Shown here: in pieces, positions 1 through 8,689 of the stretch
Position numbering within the stretch: the stretch's first letter is position 1
Layout of the letters: each line of letters begins with the position of its first letter
DNA from: Chara braunii
Lineage: Eukaryota > Streptophyta > Charophyceae > Charales > Characeae
Assembly (NCBI GenBank): GCA_003427395.1
Contig: BFEA01000580.1
Span: forward strand, 95,332-130,372
Reading direction: 5' to 3'
DNA: 35,041 nucleotides
Notes under the pieces: generated by a model
Seen by the model: only the letters and a program-made list of their open reading frames with translations
What the model was told of the DNA's origin: nothing
Database searches by the model: none
Translations under genes and position numbers: made by a program

Positions 1-61
1 CTCTGTACACACAGAACAGACAGACAGCACGACGACACATCTAGATGTGTATAAGAGACAG
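1..61. other. Mate-pair junction adapter and chimeric read end (not genomic)
   Basis: Bases 43-61 are exactly the 19-bp Tn5/Nextera mosaic end AGATGTGTATAAGAGACAG. They are preceded by ACACATCT (35-42), the tail of the same mosaic end in the opposite orientation. Two mosaic ends head to head are the circularisation junction of a Nextera mate-pair library. Bases 1-34 are identical (34/34) to 2,859-2,892. A fragment spanning 62-2,892 (2,831 bp) that was circularised and read through its junction would give exactly this order. The left half of the junction lacks its first 11 bases. These 61 bases should be trimmed. Confidence 0.95.
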
Positions 62-151
62 GTGTGTGTGTGTGTGTGTGTTTAATATTCATTAAATACG
101 ACTTGTGTGTGTGTGTGTGTATGTTTAGTACTATTCATTAAACGCAACTTC
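62..151. repeat. GT microsatellites within a short direct duplication
   Basis: Two GT runs (about 62-79 and 104-120) are each followed by a related AT-rich stretch containing ATTCATTAAA and ending in ACTT, so a unit of about 45 bp occurs twice. No gene is visible. The following 152-521 holds nothing I recognise. Confidence 0.7.
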
Positions 152-521
152 ACAAAAAAGAGGAGTCGGAGCGTGTATGTTTAAGTGTCTGTAGGCCACT
201 GTCTGGGTTTCATGCAGCAGTATATTTTTTTCACAATCCATGGAAACAATGTTCTGTGCACCGCCTGTGAGAATTCGTTCGTCGGTGTCAGCCACACGGT
301 TTATTTTTGTGTAAGTCACAAACTTCAGATGCAGTTTTTTTTCACCACGGTTCTCAATTGATGCTCCTCTTCAATAGATCTGAAACGTGATGCGACAAGC
401 AAGCGTTCGTTTTCTCGCCCTCACAAAGATCCCACATTTAGCGATTACACTTTGCAGGCCACTCTCCCCTCCTCTCTTGTCCAAAAAATTATCTTCCTTG
501 AATTCCTCGTGTTCTCAAAAC

Positions 522-740
522 CCATAGAGGCAGGGATACCTTTTTCCGCGTTTTTTTGGACAATATTATGGTTCCTTCTGCCCTGCGTCTTCCATGCTCT
601 ACAGATCTCATATTACAAGCCTGAAAACCCTTTCACAAGACCAATATCCCCTCATGCAGACCTCTGGCAGTACACATACACATCGTACAACTTGAACAGG
701 GACAGAATTGCGCAACGAACAGGAAGAGCAACAGGCTAGC
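522..740 (+). repeat. Diverged dispersed repeat, copy 1 (uninterrupted)
   Basis: This stretch and 774-1,245 share the same succession of blocks: CATAGAGGCAG, then a T-rich stretch, GACAATAT, CCCTGCGTCT, TTACAAGCCTGAAAACCC, CCCCTCATG and CTCTGGCAGTACACAT. The two copies are clearly related but diverged. Copy 1 runs from CATAGAGGCAG to GACAATAT without interruption and so serves as the empty-site reference for the insertion in copy 2. No conserved reading frame is evident, and the strand given is arbitrary. Confidence 0.7.
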
Positions 741-773
741 TTAACTTAGATTGTACTCTACCTGAGACCAAAG

Positions 774-1245
774 ATGCATAGAGGCAGAAATAGCTATTTA
801 TCTACGCTACCAGAGTGGCCCGGGTCCACTCGCCCGGCCGGGCCAAAAGAAAAAAAAAAAAAAAAAAAAAAAAGGCTCTTGGGTGCCCCTGAGGCAAAAG
901 TTGTTCCGTTCATTTTTTTGCATAACATAGCTTTTCTTCGGTTTTTTTTTTTTTAATCGGCTGGGACCTTCCCTAGTCCTTGCACGGCCGGGCCGCCCGG
1001 AAAATACCGTGACCCGGGCGGCCCGGCTGGTAGCCTAGCTATTTGTGCATCTTTTTCGACAATATGGTTCATTTTCCCCTGCGTCTCGCACGCGCAAAAC
1101 CTCATCTTACAAGCCTGAAAACCCTTGTACACGACTAATACCCCTCATGTACATCTCTGGCAGTACACATGGACAGACATCGTACGACTCGATCACGAGA
1201 CAAGTGCCTAGCAAACCAGACGAACGACAAGGACGGCGAGTGTAA
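774..1245 (+). repeat. Diverged dispersed repeat, copy 2 (interrupted by an insertion)
   Basis: This is homologous to 522-740, block for block, but interrupted at 800-1,035 by a GC-rich insert with a central poly-A run. To the left of the insert is the CATAGAGGCAG block; to the right are the GACAATAT and TTACAAGCCTGAAAACCC blocks. A 9-bp duplication, TAGCTATTT, abuts the insert on both sides. Confidence 0.7.
800..1035. mobile_element. Small non-autonomous DNA transposon-like insertion
   Basis: The insert of about 236 bp lies between direct repeats TAGCTATTT (791-799 and 1,036-1,044), as expected for a 9-bp target-site duplication. Its ends are imperfect inverted repeats: GCTACCAG near 806 on the left and CTGGTAGC near 1,027-1,034 on the right, each followed inward by GC-rich CCCGGG/GGCC blocks. 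The interior has a poly-A run (about 850-873) and no reading frame. An 8-9 bp duplication would fit hAT- or Mutator-like non-autonomous elements, but the termini are too degraded to choose. Six bases (ATCTAC) sit outside the left inverted repeat, so the exact end is uncertain. Confidence 0.6.
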
Positions 1246-2704
1246 GGCAAGGGAACGAGCAAAGATTAAATATTGTTTAGTTCCCCCTGACACAACATCC
1301 CCATGAAGCAATCTGCACCTACCAGACCTTACCCCCCCCCTCCTCCTCCTTTATACCAAACAGAAAACCAAAACAGCGCCGATCATTCACGATATCGCCG
1401 CACACAGACAAGTCAATCGGAGGATTGGAATTCAAAAGTTGGAATGTAAATGGTTTAGGTGACACGATACATATAAATTAAAGATGGAAAAAAGAAGAAA
1501 GTAAGAAAGAAAGATGAGCGATTTGTTCATAGACGGCCATGATTCACTCACTGAACTAGTTAGTGGGCTTTCGTTTTTTCCCGATTTGTTCGATCTGAAT
1601 ATGACATGTTTTTTTTTTTTTCTTGCCTTGTTTCTTGAGTAATAATTTCATTTCGATATCGAAGACCCCTCTCTCCCTTTACAAAGGAGGCTTCCACTGC
1701 CAAAGCAATAACCCGAGGCCAGATCTGACAGCTGAACGCCCCTCAAAAAAGGCCCGCAACATAAAAGAAAGACCCCAAGACAAGGGGCATGAAACCCCGA
1801 AACATCGGAAAAAAAATAAAAAACAAATCCCCCCACATCGAGACGTATATACAATGACCACTCTGCGTAGGTCGAAATCCGCCTGAACACAAGCGCTGGG
1901 AAGGGTGGGTGATCTGCGCACCGCGGCAAAGATGCCAACCGCCTTCCCGCGGCAATTATCGCTATATCTAGGCTGCTGACATCCGCCCTACATACATAAT
2001 GACCGTGCGTTCTCTCGAGCGAAGACCCCTACCTAGGCATATCATAGCGGAGAGCCACCGGGTTTACCTCTGTTCTGTATCTTTCATCGGAGCAGGCAAT
2101 CTTTCCAACCCGTCGTTGCTTCTCAATTGCTGCTTTTTCAAGCCAATGCGAACCGACTCCCCGTGCAAACACTGAACGAAACGAGGGAGCCCCATCCTCG
2201 CGTGAAATCTCCCCCCCCCCCCCCCCCCCACTGTCACTTTTACCGCTCGCGCTGGGTCCTGCTGAGCGATACGTGCGGTGCATCTCAGCTTCGAAATCCC
2301 CCCCGCTACTATCGTGAAGCTGATCACTATCACTCACCGCTGATGCTGCTCGCCGCACACGGTGCATTTGAGCCCACGCAACGGCGACCAGAGATCCATA
2401 TGCCAGGAAGAGCTCAGTCCGCCGTCACGCCGTTATCCTCCCTTCGCAAAGCAACTACCACGACGCGCTGGGGAAGAGAACCAGCGTCCTCTGATACTAT
2501 GTGGTCTGTGTTAACTAACGTGCGCGAAGCTTGTGGCCGTCGGTGGCGGAATATATCCGCGCTCAGATATCCAGTAGCCAAGACTGAAGAGAACATCGAA
2601 TCGGCGAACCATGTTCAAACCTTCTTGAAATTATTTTTTCTATAAAAAAAAAGAACAAAAAAGAAACTTTTTTTTTCCAACTTTCTATGACGTCTCGCGG
2701 AGTT

Positions 2705-2705
<1 letters not shown>
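1246..2705. other. Unassigned stretch
   Basis: Apart from homopolymer runs (T at about 1,609-1,620, C at about 2,211-2,229) I recognise nothing. The open frames here match no family I know and contain runs forced by the homopolymers. Confidence 0.5.

Positions 2706-2763
<58 letters not shown>
2706..2763. repeat. Poly-A tract of about 58 nt
   Basis: An uninterrupted A run, preceded at 2,640-2,680 by A-rich and T-rich runs. It could be the tail of a retro-inserted sequence, but no body upstream is recognised and no flanking duplication was found. From 2,764 to 3,230 nothing is assigned. Confidence 0.8.
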
Positions 2764-2766
<3 letters not shown>

Positions 2767-3391
2767 TGCACGAAGAGATGGGGTATACTTTCGTCGACAA
2801 CTATACCTTCTTCCCTCCTCACTCACATTCTCTCTCGGTCATCCACCCACTCTCTACCCTCTGTACACACAGAACAGACAGACAGCACGACGTTTGCCTT
2901 CCAGCCGTCTGTTGGACATCCAGCCTGTACACCCAGCTCAGACTCCATGCGCGCGAAGGCGGGACCAACCTCCAGTGGGAACGACATTACAGGACTACAA
3001 AGAAAGCGAAAACGAAACCACTCACCCGCGTCTTGTCATATACCCCCTCCTCATCATCGTTGGACCCCGCCAACACCCATCACCTGTACAAAGGGGTCAG
3101 CAAACCCCAAGAGGTACTCTGGCTGGTGGTGGATGGGGGAACCAACCTACAGCCTTCCTTACGCCAAGCAGGTTCACAAGTCCAACCGTATCATCAAAAA
3201 AATGGATATACGTATATGGGCATTTGCGAGCGGAGCATGACGTCCCATTTGGCAACAGCACGATAGGAGGGGAGAAAGGAGGACACGACGAGAATATACG
3301 GACGGACATGTTTTCGAGAAGGTAGAAGGACGATAGGAGGGAGGAAAGACGGCAGAACGAGGGGGGATGTGCGCATTTGCGAGCGGAGAGA

Positions 3392-3705
3392 ACGTACACC
3401 ACTTAGACTAAGAAACAACGGGGGAGGTAAAGAAGGCGAAAGAGAAGAAGGGTATATATGCGCGTCTGCGCGCAAACCGCGTATCATTCGGCCACAGATC
3501 GTCACGGAAGAGAGGAGGACAGGGGCCGGAAGGGAGGGGAAGGTGGGCACGTACACCACTTAGCACAAGAAACGACGGGGGGGGGGAGGTAAGGAAGGGG
3601 GAAGAAGGGTATATACGCGCGTCTGCGCGCAAACCGCCTATCATTCGGCGACAGATCGACACGGAAGAGAGGAGGACAGGGGCCGGGAGGGGTAGGTGGG
3701 CATTT
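3392..3705 (+). repeat. Tandem repeat, period about 157 bp, two copies
   Basis: The block beginning ACGTACACCACTTAG occurs at 3,392 and again at 3,549. Both units contain GGGTATAT, the self-complementary stretch GCGCGTCTGCGCGC, CATTCGGC.ACAGATCG and GGAAGAGAGGAGGACAGGGG in order. Related partial units (GGGCATTTGCGAGCGGAG, ACGATAGGAGGG) lie at 3,218-3,390 and 3,695-3,715. The sequence is purine-rich on +. No coding potential is evident. Confidence 0.8.
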
Positions 3706-4081
3706 GCAAGCAGAGATGCACGTACCGTTTGGCAAAGGAAAGTAGCATTCGTAGGCTATTTCGAACTGAAATGGATTTAAAAACAGTGTCGGGTTGTCGA
3801 GAACCGTTACGTTGGTCACATTGATGACACTCATGGTGGAAGACGGGAGTAGCTCTTCCCTTGGGAGATTATTCAATCAACAAACACAGCCCGCTGAGCC
3901 CACAGATCCTTGACTGTGGCCGGCCAGGAAAGCAGCCGCCGTCAGCAAAATCGACTTCCGCACAGCACAATTCGTTGCTGGGTACCAAACCTTCCTCCTT
4001 CCAACTCGCAGGTAGGTATTTAAAACATCCCCCCCTTAGACACCTGCTTCAGGGACGACGATAAGACAGTACGAACGTCAA

Positions 4082-4190
4082 CCCAAGCATGGGCATATAG
4101 GGGTGCACAAGCAACCCAAGCATATAGGGGTGAGTGATCTCAGGCAACAAACAACCCAAGCATGGCCATATACGGGTGGGCAACAAAGTA
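4082..4190 (+). repeat. Short degenerate tandem repeat, three copies
   Basis: CAACCCAAGCAT followed by a CATATAGGGGTG-like block occurs three times with variable spacing (starting near 4,079, 4,112 and 4,151). Confidence 0.65.
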
Positions 4191-4387
4191 CTGGTCGTTG
4201 AAAACAAAATGCACGGCGGGGAGAAACAAATGGCCGACGGTTAAAATTGCAGCAGTTGCGTTCACCAATGGCGGTTATACCCAACAGAACGTTACGCAAA
4301 GATTAAAAAAAAAAAAAAAAAAAGAACGTTACCCTAGTCAAAACAAACCGACCCGTGAGTCGGATTGTAGTCTGAATATTAGACTAC

Positions 4388-4509
4388 GGGCCTCGCTCCA
4401 CTACTCTCGAGATGCACAAAAGAGAAAAATCATGCCGGTGTATCTTTCCAATATCTACGAGAAGATTCACTCTCGTTTTGCACATTTCGAGAGTAGTGGA
4501 GCGAGGCCC
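4388..4509. mobile_element. Foldback (MITE-like) element 1, 122 bp
   Basis: The left arm (from GGGCCTCGCTCCACTACTCT at 4,388) is repeated inverted at the right end, which finishes ...AGTGGAGCGAGGCCC at 4,509. The arms are about 44 bp with only a few mismatches, so the whole element folds into one long hairpin with a loop of about 34 nt. No clear target-site duplication was found. Its termini resemble those of 4,681-4,808, which suggests one family. Confidence 0.7.
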
Positions 4510-4680
4510 TTCTTCTGTCCTGCATCGTTCAAGGGAACACCAGTTCCGAGCTTCCACGTGGACACCAAGTGTGGAGGTAATGCGTACTACCGGTAGTCTT
4601 GTACTGCATTTTCTCCCTTCGGCGGACATGCTATACCTCCGCCTCCCTCTTCATTTGCTTGCCTTTCCAGACCAGCAGTG

Positions 4681-4808
4681 GGGCCTCGTTGCACTCACCA
4701 CTCGCCATCCGCTTTCAACATATTCAATGCACCGGGACAAACCCCCTCTTCCGATTCGTTCAGAATTTTATTTTTTTTTGGCGGACGGCGAGTGGTGCAA
4801 CTAGGCCC
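4681..4808. mobile_element. Foldback (MITE-like) element 2, 128 bp
   Basis: It begins GGGCCTCGTTGCACTCACCA and ends with the inverted counterpart (GGCGAGTGGTGCAACTAGGCCC, cut here to its key part GTGGTGCAACTAGGCCC). Arms are about 30 bp and imperfect. Size and terminal GGGCCTCG.T.CACT agree with the element at 4,388-4,509, while the inner arms differ. No target duplication is visible. Confidence 0.6.
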
Positions 4809-4848
4809 TTATTACAAGAGGGATCAAGATAGACGTGGAAGCCAACTG

Positions 4849-4920
4849 GCCTATTAGCTCAGTTGGTACACCCCTGACCTGAACTGGTGAAATACAGACC
4901 CCCCCCAGTTCAAACTCCAT
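4849..4920 (+). ncRNA. tRNA-derived head (SINE or tRNA pseudogene)
   Basis: TTAGCTCAGTTGGTA (4,854-4,868) matches the D-arm/A box of tRNAs. AGTTCAAACTCC, about 45 nt later, matches a B box at the right spacing. The T-stem and acceptor stem do not pair, so this is not a working tRNA gene. A related sequence lies on the minus strand at 16,303-16,370, and both share TGAAATAC between the boxes. This points to a family of tRNA-derived insertions, not two chance pseudogenes. No tail or target duplication could be defined. Confidence 0.55.
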
Positions 4921-4981
4921 TGGAAGCAGATGATTGAAATACTATTACAATTCTGCTGAAGTACCGAAGGCCGGTCAATTC

Positions 4982-5463
4982 GATGATAACACGTATCTCA
5001 ATGCCATCATCGCCCTTTCCTAAAAAAAAAGAAAAAAGAAAAGGCGTAGAAGACGGAGGAGAAGGATGGGTAGGCCTCCTTTTCAACTCGACTGTGGAAG
5101 ACGAGAATAAGGGGCAAACCATAGCACATGCGCAAAAACGACGCACGCGACCAACGTCCAGATAGATAGACGGTTCAGGGAGGGAAGCAGCCTGGCTATG
5201 GATGATAACACGTATCTCAATGCCATCATCGCCCTTTCCTAAAAAAATAAAAAAAAAAAGGACGTAGAAGACGAAGGAGAAGGATGGGTAGGCCTCCTTT
5301 TCAACTCGACTCTGTGGAAGACGAGAATAAGGAGCAAACCATAGCACATCGGGTGAGCGTGTCCGTTAATCGCAAATAAGACGCATCCGTTAATCGCAAA
5401 TACGACGCACGCGACCAACGTCCAAATAGATAGACGGTTCAGAGAGGGAAGCAGCCTGGCTAT
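4982..5463 (+). repeat. Tandem duplication, period 219 bp
   Basis: GATGATAACACGTATCTCAA begins at 4,982 and at 5,201; the units are nearly identical through GGAAGCAGCCTGGCTATG. The second unit carries an extra stretch in which GCATCCGTTAATCGCAAATA-like sequence is itself duplicated (about 5,350-5,405), plus length changes in A runs. 5,464-5,802 holds nothing recognised. Confidence 0.85.
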
Positions 5464-5802
5464 GAAAAAAAACGATCCAGAGGGAGAAGCAGGAAACCCT
5501 ACAAATACCTTAAATGACGCAAATAAGAGAAAAAGGAAAAGGCAAAACAATGTACTAAAGAAGCACAACTGCAAGCCAAAAAGCACGGATCAAAACCGTG
5601 AACCACAGCACAAATAAACAGCCCCGGCTGATTAGAACCCTGAAGGCTACCCTTCCCCTGATTCGAAGGCGACGTCATCATATCTTAACCTGATCTGAAA
5701 ACTGCACTGAATACACAGATAGAACTACAATGCGACGGTCGATTCAATGGAAGACGGTAGACGCTGATTACCCGTCCATCCAGTGCTGTTCGTCAGAAGA
5801 AG

Positions 5803-6386
5803 AAAAAAAAAAAAAAAAAAAAAACAGCGAATTCGATTCTCTCAATGATGGAATGAAGGCTTACAACCGTAGTAACCCTAATGCACGACACTTCCCAATA
5901 GAACAACATACTGTGGAGTAACGGTAGTTCCCGAATATATATTGAGATAGAAGGGGCGGGGGGAGGAAAAGAAAAGTTGAGGCATATATTCGCTGCTTGC
6001 CAAGCAAACAATGAGAAGCACACTACAGGCAGAACATTCCACAACCGTCATCCCCGGAACACAACGCACCGCCATTTCGGCTGTACCTGACCGGAAATAT
6101 AGCCTCGTACAGATTCGTTATCAGAGTGCGTTACGCGACCACAACGCACCACCATTTCGGCTGTACCTAACCAGAAGTATAACTTGTATACATTCATAAT
6201 CAGGGCGCGGTGCGTTCGGGGAAGGACGGCCGTCGTCCGCCGAACACAACGCACCCCCACTTCGGCTGTACCTGACCAGAAGTATAGCTCGTACACATTA
6301 ATTATCAGGGCGGCTGTACCTGACCAGAAGTATAGCTTGTATGCATTCATAATCAGGGTGCGTTAAGTTCGGGGGGACGACGGTAG
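5803..6386 (+). repeat. Long duplicated block, copy 1
   Basis: The sequence from the poly-A run through CAGCGAATTCG (5,825) to CGGTAG (6,386) recurs at 10,829-11,412, offset 5,026 bp. I found no difference by eye over about 562 bp. It contains a tandem MITE array (6,045-6,386). No coding sequence is recognised. Either a very recent duplication or an assembly duplication would explain identity amid otherwise diverged repeats. Confidence 0.9.
6045..6386 (+). mobile_element. Tandem array of about four MITE units
   Basis: Truncated copies of the 105-bp MITE seen at 6,438-6,542 follow one another. Each holds the core ACAACGCACC, CGGCTGTACCT, GACC.GAA.TATA and an ATTCATAATCAGGG-like block. Some units are joined through shared GGACGGCCGTCGTCC-type terminal sequence, so they look like elements inserted into or recombined with each other. 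The array ends in the terminal GACGACGG followed by TA. Confidence 0.75.
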
Positions 6387-6437
6387 TCTAAGTGCTGTCC
6401 GCGCGATTACATTTTCACCGTTATATTACCGTTACTA

Positions 6438-6542
6438 CCGTCTTCCCCCGAACACAACGCACCCTCATTTTGGCTGTATCTGGCCGGAAATATATCTTGT
6501 ACACATTCAATTTTGGGGTGCGTTATGTTCGGGGCAAGACTG
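6438..6542 (+). mobile_element. 105-bp MITE with TA target duplication
   Basis: The element starts CCGTCTTCCCCCGAACACAA and ends with the inverted version (GCGTTATGTTCGGGGCAAGACTG, last part GTTCGGGGCAAGACTG). Inverted termini are about 28 bp. It is flanked by TA on both sides (6,436-6,437 and 6,543-6,544). A TA duplication and this size are typical of non-autonomous Tc1/mariner-type elements. The internal sequence matches the reverse complement of 8,582-8,686, which has the same length. Confidence 0.8.
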
Positions 6543-6695
6543 TAGCTTCCATCCTGCTAAGTCTTTAGAAGCTGCGATCTGCTACCAGCAGGACATCTAA
6601 CTACTTTGAACAACTACGTTATTGGTATTTTATCCTTTACAAAGCTGCAAAACAGGGCTTTTCAGAAAGTGCATGTGCTGAAGACAAATCGAAAC

Positions 6696-6832
6696 AGGCG
6701 TTGTTTTATAAACTTTGCCAGCGAAAGAAAGTCAAATACTGTTCGTTGTTTTATACTTTGCCAGCGAAAGAATAGTCAAATACTGTTCGCTGTTTCATAC
6801 TTTGCCAGCGCAACATACTCAAATGCTGTTCT
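6696..6832 (+). repeat. Tandem repeat, about 45 bp, three copies
   Basis: ACTTTGCCAGCG followed by AAGAAAGTCAAATACTGTTCG-like sequence (key part TCAAATACTGTTCG) occurs three times, each preceded by GTTTTATA or GTTTCATA. 6,833-7,500 is otherwise unassigned, with a short TA run near 6,978-6,995. Confidence 0.8.
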
Positions 6833-7500
6833 AAAAGGAATTGAAAAAATACAGAAATCATTTGACTCTTGAAAACTCAACATCGGTCAGAGACTCAAAA
6901 CAAAATATAGACACGATTCAAACGCGTAAAACAGAATTATCGGATGTTTGCAGTGATTTCATAATTGCAGCAAGTAAAAAATATATATATATATATTTAA
7001 GAATAAAAAAATTGCAACAAGTCCAAGTCTGTTATGTGCGATATGAGAAAGATTGGCTTCTCGGTGTGAACGGACCTCAACTGTTTGTTTGGCCATTTGG
7101 ATTCTAGATGTGAACAGAAGACCGTTCACTGTTTTGGCCAACTGGAGAACGAAAAAAATGAAAAAAATAGCGATGTCTTAAACGGCTTCAGCGGTTCTAA
7201 CAGTCGGCCATCGAGTAATCTCTGTGAATGAGAGCAGATCAACACTCAGTTATCCGGCAATATCTGAATAAAAGCGGATGCCTTGGTAGGGATCAAGCTC
7301 TCCGACCAGATAAGATTGAGCGCGGGGACAATGTGATCGAAGGGCCAACGAGAGAGAACCTCGCTGCAATGAGGCAGTCAATGGCGAGGCTCTGCTAGCG
7401 GAGAAGCAGGATGGGAACATCTCATATATTGAACAGGAGATTGACAGATCGAGCCTGAAATAGCGGCATTGTGTGAAGTAGAGAGACGGTCAGACTGCTC

Positions 7501-7681
7501 TCTTTGAGTGGAAACGATCATTCACTTAAGCAAATGGGAGAAATATCCAAGGGGGAAGCCTTTCAAGGCTGGTAAACCATCCATTCGCTCGACCCGTGAC
7601 AAAAGCGAAAATCCCCCTAAGGAGAGAGCCGTCCCCCACGACAGCCTTTTCGACGACTCCCCATCCCCATCCCCATTCCCG
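7501..7681. other. Unassigned stretch
   Basis: No feature is recognised between 6,840 and the C run at 7,684. Open frames extend through the CT repeat on both strands only because the repeat lacks stops. Confidence 0.4.
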
Positions 7682-7683
7682 AT

Positions 7684-7719
7684 CCCCCCCCCCCCCCCCC
7701 CCTCTCTCTCTCTCTCTCN

Positions 7720-7804
<85 letters not shown>
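7684..7804. repeat. Poly-C run followed by a CT microsatellite
   Basis: A C run (about 7,684-7,702) leads into about 50 CT units (to 7,804), with one ambiguous base at 7,719. 7,805-8,579 holds nothing recognised. Confidence 0.95.
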
Positions 7805-7806
<2 letters not shown>

Positions 7807-8581
7807 CTTCAACTTTCGCTGACTTAAGCTCTCCATATTTTCCGTTCACCCTCCCTCGCTGAGTATCATCGGCTCGCTTTACTCGTTACACATCATACAA
7901 AGCAAAAAAAAAATTCCTGAACAAGAAGTACCCACCTCGATTGTTGCTGGGGGATGGTGCCCGCGTAGCATCATCTGATTTGAAATTGGCATTCGGAATC
8001 GGCAAGAATGCCACAGAAGGCAAAGATTCTTCCTCGAGGCCGAAGAATATACGCGTCGTTTACAAAAGACGGAGAGAATGTGCAACTTGATTCGGCGTGT
8101 GGCATAACATCGAGCGCACGCGACCTGTCATCCACGATAAGCAATGCATCAAGAAACCGCCCCCGCTCATAAGAACAACAAAACAGGACTGACGGTCGGT
8201 TCAACTGCCGAAAGACTTCTTCAACACGTTCAAAAGACTTCACGACAGCGCGCGCGCTAATTTGTTCCAAAGGTTTATGGTGGTCATGGGCGGGGCCGCC
8301 AATGTATTCGCTCGGTCGAAGGTCAATGAGCCGCTAGCGTCTTGTGGCGATGGAATTCCGCACTGCACTGAAACTGGCCGCCGCCCGTCTGGCCAGGAAA
8401 TAGCCGCAAGAAGGAGATTGAATAACCAGCGGAAAACAAAACTGGCGGGGATAAATTTTAACTATTGCTGTCCCCCGCCAAGATTTTGAATTGCCTGACC
8501 TAAAATTTGTGTAGCAGGTGCCAAGGGCGCGGGCAGAAGAAGGCGTCTTCCACCGTCCACATCACCGTGACCGTAACGTTA

Positions 8582-8686
8582 CCGTCTTCCCCCGAACATA
8601 ACGCACCCCAAAAATGAACGTATACAAGCTATATTTCCGGCCAGATGCAGACAAAATGAGGGCGCGTTGTGTTCGGGGGAAGATGG
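8582..8686 (-). mobile_element. 105-bp MITE with TA target duplication, inverted copy
   Basis: Same family and same length as 6,438-6,542, in the opposite orientation. It starts CCGTCTTCCCCCGAACATAA, ends TGTTCGGGGGAAGATGG, and is flanked by TA (8,580-8,581 and 8,687-8,688). The terminal inverted repeats are nearly perfect. There is no reading frame, so mobilisation would need a transposase supplied in trans. Confidence 0.85.
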
Positions 8687-8689
8687 TAG

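Noticed and set aside
2127-2645. Frame of 172 codons on +
   Set aside because: It includes a poly-Pro run made by a C tract, shows no domain I recognise, and has no flanking context for a gene.
2687-3325. Frame of 212 codons on + beginning near a poly-A run
   Set aside because: The first part is poly-Lys forced by the A tract, and the rest matches nothing. Frames on the other strand cover the same bases.
7508-7862. Frames of about 90-107 codons rich in Ser-Leu or Arg-Glu
   Set aside because: They are translations of the CT microsatellite on the two strands; the same applies near 10,193-10,523 and 33,663-34,116.
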